DNA of 64,000 nt from Lentinus brumalis (Eukaryota > Basidiomycota > Agaricomycetes > Polyporales > Polyporaceae). The notes under the pieces were generated by a model. That model had not been told where the DNA came from, did no database searches, and saw only the letters and a program-made list of their open reading frames with translations. Positions 25,799-37,325 of this stretch are shown here, in pieces. The position numbers and the translations under genes are program-made. The stretch is from NCBI GenBank assembly GCA_001792895.1, contig MARA01000069.1, positions 1 through 64,000 of the forward strand, in the 5' to 3' direction. Within the stretch, counting starts at the first letter, position 1; each line of letters opens with the position of its first letter.

Positions 25799-28700
25799 CT
25801 AGGGGAACTCGAGACCAAGCATAGCCCTGAACTTCAAGAACTTGACTTGCCCCAGGTTCTTGGTGAACATATCTGCAGGGTTATTGTCGCTATCGACATA
25901 GAAGATCTCGACTTGCTTGTTGTCGACACTTCCCGAATGTAGTGATAGCGGATGTCGATATGCTTCGACCGGCTCTCTGTCACAGGGTTGGACGAGATGA
26001 AGATAGAGCCTTGGTTGTCCCCGCAGATAGGGATTGGATTGAGCCTGTAGCCGATCTCACCCAGAAGGTTGCGGATCCAGACTACTTGACGGCTGCAATC
26101 ACTGAGTGCCATGTACTCAGCTTCAGTGGACGAGAGCGCAATGGTCTTTTGTGCTCGAGAAGTCCAACTGAAAATCCCGTTCGCCAACTTCAGGAAATAT
26201 CCTGTCTGAGACCGTCGGGTCGCTGGATCCGAAGCCCAGTCGGAATCAGTGCAAGCTGTTAGGCCAAGACCCGAAGCTCCGTCGTAGACGAGCGAATAAG
26301 ACTTGGTACCCACAAGGTAGCGGCAGATGTAGAGCGCCTTACTCAAGTGGTCCTCAGATGGGTTGGCAGCAAACTGAGACAGTTTGACAACAGCATATGC
26401 AATGTCAGGTCGGGTACCCAACATGATGTAAAGAAGCGACCCGATGATGGTCTGGAACCTGCTACGGAGAGCTGGGTCAACCGGTGCAGTGTTTGCGACT
26501 GGTTGATAGCCAGTGGGGAGAGGAGTCGGCGCAGACTTTGCGTTCTGCATGCCGCAGCGCAGCAGAACCTTCTCAAGGTAGGCGCATTGATCTATACGGA
26601 TCTGACTGCCTTTCCTGAGAATGCGCATGCGCAAGAAATCCTTGACTTCGCCAAGGTCTCGACACTCCCACTTCTCCATAAACTTCGCCTTCAGTTCAGC
26701 GACAAGGGACTTGTCAGGTCCACAGAAGAGGGCATCGTCAACATAGACGATGACGATCACAAAGGATCCGTCTTTCCTCCGATAGAGGAAGATTCCGGCA
26801 TCAGAGCTTAGGCGTTTGAAACCTAGAAGCTCCATGGACTCGTTCAGGGTGCGCCACCACGCTAACCCTGCCTGCTTGAGTCCGTATAGAGCACGACGTA
26901 GCCGGAGTACTTTGTGCTCTTGGCCTTTGACTACGAAGCCTTCGGGCTGCTCCATGTAGATCTCCTCGTCGAGTTTGCCATAGAGGTAGGCATTTCGAAC
27001 GTCAAGTCCAGAGATGTACCAGTTCTCAAGTGCTGAGAGTGCGAGTATAAGGCGTACAGTCTCAAAACGGACGACGGGAGAGAAGATCTGGTCGAAGTCA
27101 ATGCCTTCAACCTGGGAGTATCCCTTGGCAACTAGTCTGGCCTTCTTTCGATCGTCAGGTTTGACGTCGAAGACCCAGCGGTTCTTGATGACCTTACGCC
27201 CTTTGGGCCGGTCACCAGATCATAGACTTTGCGTCGCTCGAGTGCCTCAAGCTCTTCACGACACGCAGTCCGCCATTCCTCTTGCTGCGCCTTAGGTAGG
27301 CGAGCTATGTCACGGAATGTCCAGTCTCTGACGTTGGACGTATCGGGATGATCAGCATCAACCGGTGGTATTGCTTGCATGAGCAAGTGGTTGATGAGTC
27401 CTACTCCCCCTTCCCGGCATAGTTTTGCCAGAAGTGACTCTGCATCCGAGCCACGCAGCGCTTCGTCGACTTCGTCAGACGAATTTGAGTCAGGAGATTC
27501 TGCACGCTGCGGGTTAGACGCTTCATCCGAGGCGGATTGAGCAGGTTCGTCGCGTTGAGCAGGAACTTGTGGAGCAGAACTAGGTCCGGGAACCTGATCT
27601 TTCCGAGAACGTGGTTGAGCTCGAGAGCGACTCGATGGCTCGCCAACGATTCGTTTCCATGCTCCCTGCTTTTCAATCTCTTTGTATTGTTCTACTGGGT
27701 GCCGTGACTCCCCGTAGACATTGCCTGGACGAGTCTTCGTCTTCCGCTCACGACCAGAGCGCCTTGGTGCAGGCGGCTCTTCCGGAGGATGGGCGGCGGA
27801 CTAGGACTACGCTCACGAGGTGGCGTAGGAGCGTCGTCACGCTCCGTGTCCTGTCCCTTTGGTGGAAGGTTGTCGGGAGGACGACGTGATTCATCGTCGT
27901 CATCGGATCCCGGAGGAATGTGCGAATGCTGGTCCGCATGGTCAGGTTTCGGTGCTGGTTCAAGCAACCGAGTGTTTCGCCGCTTGCGCTGGTCAGGGCA
28001 TTTGGGAAACATGTGTTCGTCAAACAATGCATGAGCTGAGGTGAACAAGACATTGTTTGGGGAGCGCATGAAGCGATTTCCATGGCCTCCAGGTGCGACG
28101 CCAAGATAAGTCATGAGTTCAGACTTAGGCGAGAGTTTGTTCTTGCGAACGTCTTGGGGTATATGGACGTACGCACCGCACCCAAACACTCGAAGGTGAC
28201 TTATGCGTGGAACTTCGCCATACAGAACTTCATAGGGTGTACGCCAGTTAAGGCGACGTATAGGAGTTCTGTTGTATACGTGTGTGGCGTGTTCAAGTGA
28301 GAATTCCCACCAAGATTCAGGAAGACAGGCGTCGTGGCGCAAAGACTCTGACTTCTCTGATAGCGTGCGAATGCAACGCTCAGCGCGACCGTTCTGCTGT
28401 GGAGTATGCGGTACGCTCTGAAGGATCTCAATGCCTTTTTCCTTCAGCATATTATCGAACACATCAGACTTGTATTCCCCCCTGCATCGGACATCCATTG
28501 TTGTATCTTCGTCTTGAACTGAGTCTCGACGTAAGCAATGAAGTGCCGGGTAGCCGCAAGTGCAGCGCTTTTGGCGCGCAAATTGACGGTCCACGCATGC
28601 GATGTATAGTCATCAAAGTAGATGATCGCATACCGATGCTTGTGGTAAGACGCCACAGGGAAGGACTTAACGTCCGAGTGTATAAGCTGGAAGGGACGTG

Positions 28701-30721
28701 TGCACGTCGCTTGGATGGAGGAAAAGGACGCAAAGGCATCTTTCCCTGAGCACATCCGCGGCAGATTGAGTCCTTGGTGGGAAACTCGATGGCAGGAAAA
28801 CCTTCGGTATGTTCCCTAGCATGCCTGAGCACTTCACGTGAAGGATGCGCGAGGCGGCGATGCACGGTCTCGTAGTCAATTCATAGACCGTAGGGAATAT
28901 GGCCGCTGCATCCCGAGTTGGGAGCGACCGGACACAGAAGATTGTATCGTCTGGTCCTCGAGGGTAAAAGGCGAGATATATCGCCCCAGATGGCTGACGG
29001 AATACTATCCGTCGAGAAGTACCATGTACAACCAAGCCATCGTGAAGAAACTCCCCCATAGAGAGCAACCGGGAGTTTAAGTCCGGTATGAAGAATACTG
29101 GCGATACACGCACAGTGGTGTGCGCACCACCCGTCGTGATTGGGCAATTGAGGATGACCGTGCCGAAGCCCTTAATCTTGGCAGTGCCGTTCGCTGTTAA
29201 GACATCAAACCCTTTGTCAAGCGGGGTATACTCGACGAAGTCGTCCATGTCATATGTAAAGTGCATCGACGCTCCAGAGTCAATAAGCCACATGGGAGCT
29301 AAGTCGAGCTCATCGTCGCGAACGGCTTTCCCTTTCCCTTTGCATTGACTGCACGCAGCATAGTCACGCAAATGACGACATACATTGGACATATGTGATA
29401 CTACAACTGGGCTACATAAAGTGTTATACCCTTGACGATCACTCAGCGCTGTAGAAAACGCATTAGTGACGTCGTTGTAGTCACAGGGAAAAGGGACTTG
29501 CCTGTAGGCATCGTAGATCTCCTCAGCCTCGTCAATCCCAGCGGCTTCGGCAATCTCGTGGTCGAGTTCGTTGTCCGTGTAGCCGAGGGAGACCATATCG
29601 TCGTCATCAGAGTCAGGGGCCTTGTCCGACCACTCGATGCGCTCGATCAGAGATAGACGAGAGCGCTTCGAGGCACGAGTCCCGGTGTCATCGGTGTCGA
29701 CAGGGACGCGGCTGCTCTGCTTGACGACGTCTTCAAGCGCACGGATGCGCTCAAAGGAAGGCTGGATGCCAAGGTCGTGGGAGAGGTCCAGTGCACGCTT
29801 GAACGTGGGGTACTGGTTCTCGCCATACACCTTTACGGCGGGTGTATGCAGAAGGGCACGAGGGTCCTCGGTGCTCGGAGTGTCCGCAAGGATAGGCTCG
29901 CCAACATCCGCCTGAGAGGCGAGATGGATGTGACCAGAAGAGTTGTTCTTCTGTTTCACATCGTTCCCCGAACGGTTCCCTCGACGGAACTTGTTCTTCT
30001 TCTTCGAGCCACCGCTGCTGCCGCTAGGCTGCTGCTGCTGCTGGCGGAACGAAGGATCGGGTTGCTTCCGCTTGACAGCGGAGAGCTTGTTGGCATAGCC
30101 ATGACCATTAGACGATCCCTGCTTCCGTCCGCTGCGCTGTTCCCAGTTCAAGATACAAGCTCGAACGATGCCGTCGAGCTTGAGGTTCTTGATGTCGTCA
30201 CCCTGACTATAAGTCTGGGCAATGACGTCCATCGCGGGAGGCAGCTTGGCGAGAAGGATCATCGCCTGGACGTAGCTGGGGAACTTCACTTCCAAGGACG
30301 CAAGGCGCACGAAGGCAGCCTGGAAGTCGTCCAAGGCCTGAGAAGGGTGCTTGTCCCCAGGGATCTTCAAGTCGAGAGCCGACTTGAACACGGAGTAAAC
30401 CGCAGCGATGCCGGGTTTTCCGTAGAGCTCTGCGAGCTTGTCCCAGACCTCCTTGGCAGTAGGTATCATAGACACCTTCGTGGTGATGTTCGACGGAATC
30501 CGCAAGCGGATGTTGCCGAGCGCACGCACGTTCGCCTAGTCCCAGTCAGCCTGAGCAGCCAACTCCGCTTCGGTAGGGGTAGCATCGACAGCGGCAGGGC
30601 GAGTGTCCGTGATAACGAACCACTGCCCCTGGGACATGAGGTAGGACTGGAGGGCCGTAGACCACTCGGTGTAGTTCGTGCCGTTCAGCATCGGAACGAG
30701 CTGAGTGAGGGCGCTGGACAT
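25799..30721 (-). pseudogene. Copia gag-pol, interrupted
   Basis: Translation would start at 30721 and end at the TAG at 25799-25801. Gag (MLNGTNYTEWSTALQSYL) leads into protease WLIDSGASMHFT. The pre-integrase motif HRRLAHPS is followed by the integrase core (IHSDVKSFP, PQQNGRAER) and the reverse transcriptase with YVDD. RNase H has STEAEYMALSD. An in-frame TAG lies at 30536-30538. Frame changes occur near 28880, 28715, 28495, 27790, 27207 and 25930, each explicable by one base. The zinc knuckle usual for gag is not evident; a CSQCKGKGKAV segment precedes the protease. As assembled it cannot make a full polyprotein. Confidence 0.9.
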
Positions 30722-31041
30722 GGTGATGATGGGAGAGCGAAGAGAGATCTGTGTGAAACACAGTCAGCGTCTGTCCAGAAGCAACATTAAGCAGCCGTAA
30801 CGGCGCTAGAAGCTGCACGCTGAAGGTTCTCTTCAGTGGCGATGACAGCAGCCACAATGGGCGCTTCGTCGTCGTCCACGACGTCGAGCCCTTACGTACA
30901 GGTGAGCTGCGAGCAATGGAGTGCAGCCGGCAAGGGCGCAGCATCCAAGCTCACACTGGAGTGCAGCCGACAAAGGGCGCAGCGTCCAGCTATCTGGGAG
31001 CACCAGGGTGCAGCCACAACGGGCGCTCAACCTGGGCGTCA

Positions 31042-31056
31042 CCAGGGCTCATAACC
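31042..31056 (-). promoter_or_regulatory. Primer-binding site, initiator-tRNA anticodon arm
   Basis: Immediately inside the 5' LTR the element strand reads GGTTATGAGCCCTGG. Its complement contains CAGGGCTCATAACC, which matches the anticodon stem-loop of eukaryotic initiator methionine tRNA as in yeast. Drosophila copia is known to be primed by a cleaved 5' half of this tRNA, and the match position fits that mode. Confidence 0.75.
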
Positions 31057-31333
31057 TGTTGAAGGGGGCACCTAACGCAGTGTACGCACCCGGCAACTCA
31101 CCTGTGTGAACGCTAGTGCAGTGGCACGAGAGGAGGCAGAATGCGACTTGTGTATTGGCCCTGCAGGGGCTGTCCTTAAATACTACTTACAGGGCGGATT
31201 ATGTAATACCAGCAAATACTAAAGAAAGTAACTGATATCAATCAGTGATAAGTGATAACTTATTCACATGCATCAATACGGCTCCACCGGTAATCCGTGA
31301 ACCGGTCGGCCCGGAACTCATCCGAGTTCAACA
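31057..31333 (-). repeat. 5' LTR of the copia element
   Basis: This 277-bp repeat has TG...CA ends with 7-bp inverted termini. In element orientation it is the upstream LTR. It abuts TATCG at 31334-31338. Confidence 0.97.
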
Positions 31334-31611
31334 TATCGAGCTGAACCAGGACCTTGCTCTGTGTAACTGTGATGAAATTCTGCGAGTCCTTGGACTTCAG
31401 GAATCAGGAGGCGTGATTTCCCAGCGTCGCCCCACCAATCACTCTTGAATGCGATCCAATAGTCGTCCTCGTACTCCTGCCAGTCCAAGACCTGCACTTT
31501 CATGAGGCGTGTAACAGAAGGGCATTGAGTGTGACGCACCTTGTCTTGAAATCGAGCCCTCTTCTTGACGCGGACATGCTCACGCTCGGCGTTGCAGGAT
31601 ACTGCAAGCAT

Positions 31612-32044
31612 CGTGGTGAGAGAGAGGAGATTGAGTAATACGAAGCGAAGTCGCGAGTACTTACTAGGGGTCTGTCTACATACTTACTCCCATGCCACCC
31701 CTACTATGCGCCCCGGTTACTCATGGTGGTGGTTGTTGATGAAGAGTCAATGGCGCCTACTTACTCGGTAAGTAATAGCCAATAGACGACGTCCTTCAAA
31801 TTGTCGTACTCTCGCTGTTGGCAATGGCAGCGAGTCGGAGCTGTGCTGGCCTCGTGCTCCGGGCCTCTTCTACGTCGAGCATTGCACGGAGTGGTCGCAT
31901 GACTTCGTCCAATGCAATAGTACTTCCAGATCACGCAATGAATCCTTCATGAATACTACTAGCACGGCCGACGAGCAACTGCAGTTGCTTCGCAAAGTCC
32001 AGCCCCAGAAGTGCCAGTATCTATCCTCGTGGTATCAAATACTA
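31612..32044. other. Intergenic region beside the split P-loop gene
   Basis: No gene is seen. It includes a short palindromic ACTTAC/GTAAGT arrangement near 31760-31775. It holds the 5' flank of the broken P-loop gene and the 3' flank of the DUF4246 gene. Confidence 0.4.
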
Positions 32045-33813
32045 TCAATGCTCGCACATGTTGAATTCCAGCTCAAACACCTGCTCGTTATGCTCGAGAA
32101 CAAAGCTCCCCCGTTCTTTCATGAACTCCTCGCGGTCCTTTTCCGCCTCCTCTCGCGAAATTGTCCCCGTCTTCGCGTAGTCCAAGGTTATGTCGTACAG
32201 TTCCTGCGGGAGCGTCTGCAAGGCTGCGATGGTGGTGGCATCTTCGCTCACCCAATCCTGCTGCTGCGGAGGCACGTCGCTCGTGGAGACGATGGGCGTG
32301 GTGGGATTGACCAGGAAGAAACAGAGAATCTTCCTGTATCCCGGTCGTGAGGGGTCCGCAAGCTCGAACGCATCCACGTGGTGCTGGTAGACGTTGGGAA
32401 ACGCGACGCACTTATCCTCCTCAGCGACGATGTGGCCCAGCTGCTGGTTCAGCGCGTTCCCGCCGGCGAAGCCATACGCAGCGAGGTACCCCTCGTAGTC
32501 GCTCTGTTGGTACGACATGTCGGAGCTGTCTTCGTTGCCGACGGTGATGCGGAAGTCCAGCCGGGACTCGGTGATATTCTCGCAGGCGTAGTAGTACAGC
32601 CCGGTCGCGACGATGCGCTCGTTCGCCATGCCTTCGACGTGCCAGGCGCCGCCCTCGTAGCGCGGCTTCTCGGGCGTGAGCATGATATTCGCCAGCTTGA
32701 CGATCACTTGGAGGGTGCGGCCCCTCAGGGAGAATATCATGCGATCGTTGTCGCTGGGCGGCCGGAAGGGTCGTGGATCCGGGATGAGCGGCCATCTGTA
32801 CGTCTCTTTCCACTCTTCCCACGTCTGCGACCCTCCAGAGTCGTCTTCGTATTCAGGCTCCTGGAGATGGTCATACCAACCACCCGTATTGACGTATATC
32901 GCGTAGTCCCGCTCAGGGCTTATAAAATCTGTCAGGACGCGCTCAAAAAGGGGTATGAATCGGCCTAGAATGGATGGGATGGTAAGGTAGAGCTCGCGGT
33001 GCCGGATGGGGTGGAGATTGTTGATGTACGACAGAGGTCGCGCGGCGCCGGCGTCGGAGATCTCGAAGTCTGTCGGGAGCCATTGGTACCGCGAAGAGTA
33101 CGCGAAGGTCTCGTACTCGTAGGCGAGGAAGTCCGGACGTCCCTCCTTGTACTCTTCTTCGGTGAGCACACGAAGCGCACGGCCAGGAGAATCCGGATCG
33201 TCTCTCGCATAGGCATAGGAAGAGCCGATGCGAAGGCAGTAGAGAGACGGGTGAACGAGGTCGAGGACTTGACCATCGGAGCCCGGGTGCCAGTCCTTCT
33301 CCTCCTCGGAGACAGATTCAATGATGGATGCGCCCTCCAGCAGGGCAGTCTTCAGCGTGTCCGGTATGAGCGAGCGCGACTCGTACACCGTCGGAACCGA
33401 AGATGCCTGAATTATCGATTTAGTCATTTCACCCGTATGGGCAAGGCGAGCGTATGACCTACGTAGATGCCTGTCGCCTCGTCCCGACGACTAGCTACGT
33501 ATCGCAGCTCTTCGAAGATGTAGTCGAGCTGAGCATCAGTGATGAGATCTCGCGGCCAGTGCTTCGCCTCGTAATTGAGCGGTAGTCGCTTTTCGAGGCC
33601 CCAGACCTTCTCTACTGCTGCGCGGTCCTGGTCGACCATCTCCTGGCGCCACTTCGCGACAAGGCCTTCATCCTTGATCTTCTCCCACCAATCGGGTTTG
33701 GAGCGTATCTTGCCGGACATGTAGCGCATGCGCAGCTCGACGAGCGTGCAAGGATCACGCTCTTGGAACGTGAATGGCGATGGGAAAATGTATGATTCCT
33801 CGCTGGCTGTCAT
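32045..33813 (-). CDS. DUF4246 family protein
   Basis: There are two exons: 33813-33463 (117 codons) and 33406-32045 (453 residues plus stop). They are joined across a 56-bp intron with GTAGGT at the start and AATTCAG at the end, giving about 570 residues. The N-terminal part (FQERDPCTLVELRMRYMSGK) and the block GGAWHVEGMANERIVATGLY are typical of the fungal DUF4246 family. The end is EFNMCEH. The biochemical role is unknown; the WHVEG..NE block resembles metal-binding motifs of 2-oxoglutarate oxygenases, which is only inference. No signal peptide or membrane segment is visible. The reading frame is intact, unlike several neighbours. Confidence 0.9.
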
Positions 33814-34556
33814 TGCTGAAGGATGAGCTGGCTGCTGGGGGTAGGATACGTCGGACTATGTCTGCCGACTGCACGTCGACAGGTCATTCTTATAAGGTTG
33901 AGCAGGGTTGCCTGTGCCTGAGGCCTGATCTCCTGGCCGAAGTTAGCGGTTTCGAGTTGGCTTCGAGTCACAGCGAGAGTTTGGTTACCGCCGGCTTTCT
34001 GATGGAAAATGAAGGGTTCAAACTAAGGCTGTGCAACCATTAACTAAAATACTTACAAGACCATCAGTTATGTAAGTACTACATTCGTACCCGGACTATA
34101 CCGTGATTGACGAGTCATGACGATATCTCGACGACGGGGGCTGAAGAGATGACTCGAGTTCGGCTCGAGTGTCGGTGACTTGGAGGGCGGGAACGGTGCG
34201 CGTTCACTCACCTCCACTTCACTCCACGGTTCCGAGGGGTGAACGTTCTGACTTCTCTGCACGCGACAGACATCTCTGAGCCGCCATGAATTCACCTGTT
34301 CCGTCACTAGGTGTCGCGCATGATCTACCACTGCGAACACAGGCCCGGAAGCAATGTTCTTGCAACCTGGAATGAATAAGTAATACACATAGCAATGCGC
34401 CTTATAGAAGACAACGACGTATGGCTTCGCAAGTTGAAGCTGAGGTCAAGACAGGTGGCAAAAAAACATCACGAGCGAGCTGTTAGGATTGTGTCAACGA
34501 AGTTCAATTCAATGACTCTCCATAGATCACTGATGCTCACCTGTGTGCACTCATTC
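33814..34556. other. Intergenic region between DUF4246 gene and Z2
   Basis: One open frame on the minus strand (34068-34388, about 106 codons) is possible but has no recognisable domain or splice support. 34047-34080 has another ACTTAC...GTAAGT inverted pair. Confidence 0.35.
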
Positions 34557-35507
34557 TCAGATACCCTGCCATATGGCCCATACAAATAGACCGATCACAG
34601 TGAGTACGATGGTGACGCTGACGGCGTCAGGTTGGCGATCCTCGTCCGCACGACTGCCGTACGGGACCGTGCTCCCCATGGGTAACCCGTCGGCGGCATC
34701 CTCGTCGCTCCCCGCGGGTACTAACTCGGCAACCTCGTCGCTCCCCATGGGTAATTCGGCGATATTTCGTCCGACGTTGGCGTTAGCTCTGCTTCTGCGT
34801 GCAGGAGGATTTGTTGACGATGTAAGGATACCGGGGAATGGGGTAGTCATCCATGGAGATGCGGCCGACCCGGATAGACTACGACGCGCCTTTTCAAGTG
34901 AGTCAAGGCGGTCCCTTGCCTCGCCGTGCGCGACCCTGTCTGAATCTGCGAGGTATTCAGCGCACGCTGTACGGCGTGCCTCCTCCTCGCCCACTCTCCG
35001 AATTTCCTGTTTCCATTTGCGCAGTCGCGAGATGTCGCCTTCGGCTGCCGACTTGTCCTTCTCGAGACCATCCAGCCACTTGCGGTGCCTATCATCTCCT
35101 GCAGAACCCCGCGCTCAGTCGTGTTCTCCGTGCCTACTCCCGATTTGAGCAAGGTACCACCCACCTCCGCCAACGAAGAACTTCCGATGATGCTCCTCGC
35201 GCATCCGTATCTCCTTCTCAATGCCATTTCGCCACTTTATCGCCCTCTTCAATGCGACCTCGACGTCTTTAGCGGTCATCATGGCCTTCACTTTCTCCGG
35301 TGTAAGCAACGCTTGCTTCTTCATCTGCTCTACCTCTTGCGAGACTGCGTGGTACTTCGTGGTAGATTCTTTGTACACCCGTTGATGCGGCACGCAGTAT
35401 CGATACTGGGTGAGACTGCCGCAAGGCGTCATGTCGTCGTTGTGCGCCTCGCAGAGCTTGCCAGGTTCGTCGGCTGAGGACAGTGGTGGGTATGAGGCTT
35501 GCGCCAT
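34557..35507 (-). CDS. Z2: CCCH-knuckle / coiled-coil / tail-anchored protein
   Basis: This is the second member of the Z family. Exon 1 (35507-35165) contains the knuckle CEAHNDDMTPC and YCVPH, then a helix with QEVEQMKKQALLTPEKVKAM and WRNGIEKEIRMREEHHRKFF. The intron is 35099-35164 (GTGGGT...GCAG). Exon 2 (35098-34557) starts GDDRHRKWLDGLEKDKSAAE and continues with RLRKWKQEI. It ends in a membrane segment (VTIVLTVIGLFVWAIWQGI) and a stop. Before the membrane segment is a short duplicated stretch (LPMGSDEVAELVPAGSDE). Unlike Z1, Z3 and Z4, I see no intron just before the membrane part. The tail is only a few residues beyond the hydrophobic stretch, as in tail-anchored proteins. Confidence 0.7.
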
Positions 35508-35862
35508 GGAAATGGGAACGTAGACGAGACCTGAAGCTCCAGGTCAGTGGTGGTAGGGTAAGACGCTGCAGTCCAAGGGTATTTGAGCTAGTCCCGATAC
35601 CACCACGCCGTATGTGGCCCGCATGGACGAGACATGCTGCGGTAGTACGGACCGGGGCTGTCCTTGGGCTATGGAGCGAAGCTGGTGATGATCCTAGGAC
35701 CTGTGCAGCCGGGAAAAACAAGGCAAGTTCTATTGCACATGTTCGAAAGTAGCAGCGAGAGTTACGGACTTCAATACAACAAGATAACATAGTTGGGAAC
35801 GTTTTCTGCAATCAATGCAGAATCGGCTTGGAACGATAACTTCGATGATATTGTCACTGAGA

Positions 35863-36841
35863 CTAGACTGATTCAGGTACTTGGTCAGATGGCGTGTCGC
35901 TCAATGCGCGGTTTATGGTAAACTCACCGCCGTTTGTCCACTGAGCTATAGCCTGCCAAAGTAGACAGACGAGAAGAAGGAACATGACCAGGCACTGAGT
36001 CACCGACTTGTCAGCTTTCTGCTCAAGTCTCTGGTGACTACTCGAACTCACCACTCCACTGAGGCAGACGTCCGCACAAGTAACGCCCTCATCGGACCCA
36101 GGCAACTGCTGTCTCTCCACATCCACGATTACGCGCCGGCCATGGTTGCATGCATCGTAGTGCGCAGGGGGATGCAGACTGGGGGGTTGAAGCAGTCTGA
36201 CGCGCTGCTGGCGAGCCTCCGAAGTCACGGCAGGAATCGTCGGCGGGGCGGGCACTATCGGGATTGGCGCGGGGATGGCTGCGGGCGCACGGACGGGTAA
36301 GCGCGAACTTGCATGCTCCGCCTGCAGTATTTGTCTCCGGAGATTCTGGAGGAGCAGAAGCAGGTCTTTGGCCTTGATGCGGTCCGCCGCAAGACCGTGC
36401 AGCCACATCCTATGCCCCTCGTCCTCTGCGCTCTCTCAGCACAGACGTCAATGAAGAACGTCAAGACCACGCACCGTCATGAGGAAAGAAGCGTTTATGC
36501 TGATCCTCGCGAAGCTGTATCTCCTCTGTGATTGCGCTCTGCCACGCCTCTACCACCAAGACTGCGGAATCGACGAGAGCCGTTGTCCTCAAAGTGCCCA
36601 CTGTCAGTTGTTCTCCCAAGAAAACACTCGTATGCTTCAGCTTCTCAGTGCGTGCGGAGACTTTCTTGTACGCAGCTGTGGCCTGCTTGTACTCCTCGTA
36701 GTGCGCGGGGCAGAACCGTCGGCCCTTGTGACGCTCGCCCTTCGGGAGTATGATTCTGCAGGGCGTTCTTCCGTCCGCTGAGAGAGCCTTGCAGCGCTCT
36801 GATTCCGTAGTATCCCGAGGCATGGCGGTGGTACGAGTCAA
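35863..36841 (-). CDS. Z3: CCCH-knuckle / coiled-coil / tail-anchored protein
   Basis: This is the third Z member. Exon 1 (36841-36475) has CKALSADGRTPC and RRFCPAH, then KKVSARTEKLKHTSVFLGEQ and WQSAITEEIQLREDQHKRFF. Intron 1 is 36426-36474. Exon 2 (36425-36052) starts with EDEGHRMWLHGLAADRIKAK and LLLLQNLRRQI, then a proline-rich stretch (APAAIPAPIPIVPAPP). Intron 2 is 35995-36051 with a CTGAC branch. The last exon encodes CLVMFLLLVCLLWQAIAQW. A final 60-bp intron may remove residues after QWTNG; both versions end at the same TAG (35863-35865). A second ATG at 36823 could be used. The function is unknown. Confidence 0.7.
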
Positions 36842-37325
36842 GTCTGAGAGGGTTCAGTAGCAGCAGGACAGAGAGGAGACATGAGGAGGATATATGGTGC
36901 TGTTGCGTGTAGGACAACACGCGCAGCCTCGTGGTCGTTATTAGGTTTCGGCGGTACTTGGCCCTGGCACATGCGCTCGTTAGCAAAGGAATGTGTAGAA
37001 CTGTATATATAAGTACACGCACCTCGGGAAGTGCCGAAGTGTGGCTAAGCGCGCATGCACTCGGTAAACCGTATCGTAGTCGGAGTCTTCGAGCTTCGAG
37101 GTCGAACGGGTCTGTGCAACGACATGATAATACATTGGTAGAGAGAACGATGACCGTACATGTACAACGAGGTAAAGTGGTGTTATGTACCAGACTGAGC
37201 GGTGTTGGTATAACGAGAGCGTCCTGTCCAAAAAGTCCGAGGTGACCCACAAGGAGAAAGTACAACATATCAGTGCCACCTAAAACACGCTAAATCAGTG
37301 AGGTCATTCTGTCAACAATTGGAAC
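36842..37325. other. Intergenic region between Z3 and Z4
   Basis: There is nothing gene-like except short overlapping frames. It probably holds the Z3 promoter and the Z4 3' region. Confidence 0.4.

Larger units (their letters stand above)
25439..31338 (-). mobile_element. Ty1/copia LTR retrotransposon with 5-bp target duplication
   Basis: The element proper is 25444-31333 (5890 bp), flanked by TATCG at 25439-25443 and 31334-31338. The 277-bp LTRs begin TGTTGAA and end TTCAACA and appear identical. The element lies on the minus strand. Domain order in the coding region is gag, protease, integrase, reverse transcriptase, RNase H, which defines copia rather than gypsy. Identical LTRs point to a very recent insertion. 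Confidence 0.97.
23756..31611 (-). pseudogene. CR-effector-like P-loop gene split by a retrotransposon
   Basis: The 5' part lies at 31611-31334 and the rest at 25443-23756. The Ty1/copia element at 25444-31333 sits between them, inside an exon, just upstream of the Walker A motif. Recognisable pieces are the N-terminal DDYWIAFKSDWWGDAG block, Walker A (GQPGSG then GKS after an intron, as in the paralogue at 57478-59443), LLRCMAKEKAVVFF, the MTTPGMM exon and the C-terminal DALFDALFVAVT and YLLIVPQQ segments. Exon borders match the paralogue. There are further breaks near 31405, 25340, 24360 and 24085. The family (Crinkler-RHS type) combines a P-loop NTPase with a restriction-nuclease-like C-terminus. 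Here the gene is dead as assembled. Confidence 0.75.

Noticed and set aside
29777..30790. Long plus-strand open frame (337 codons)
   Set aside because: It is antisense to the copia gag region, which has a clear family match on the other strand.
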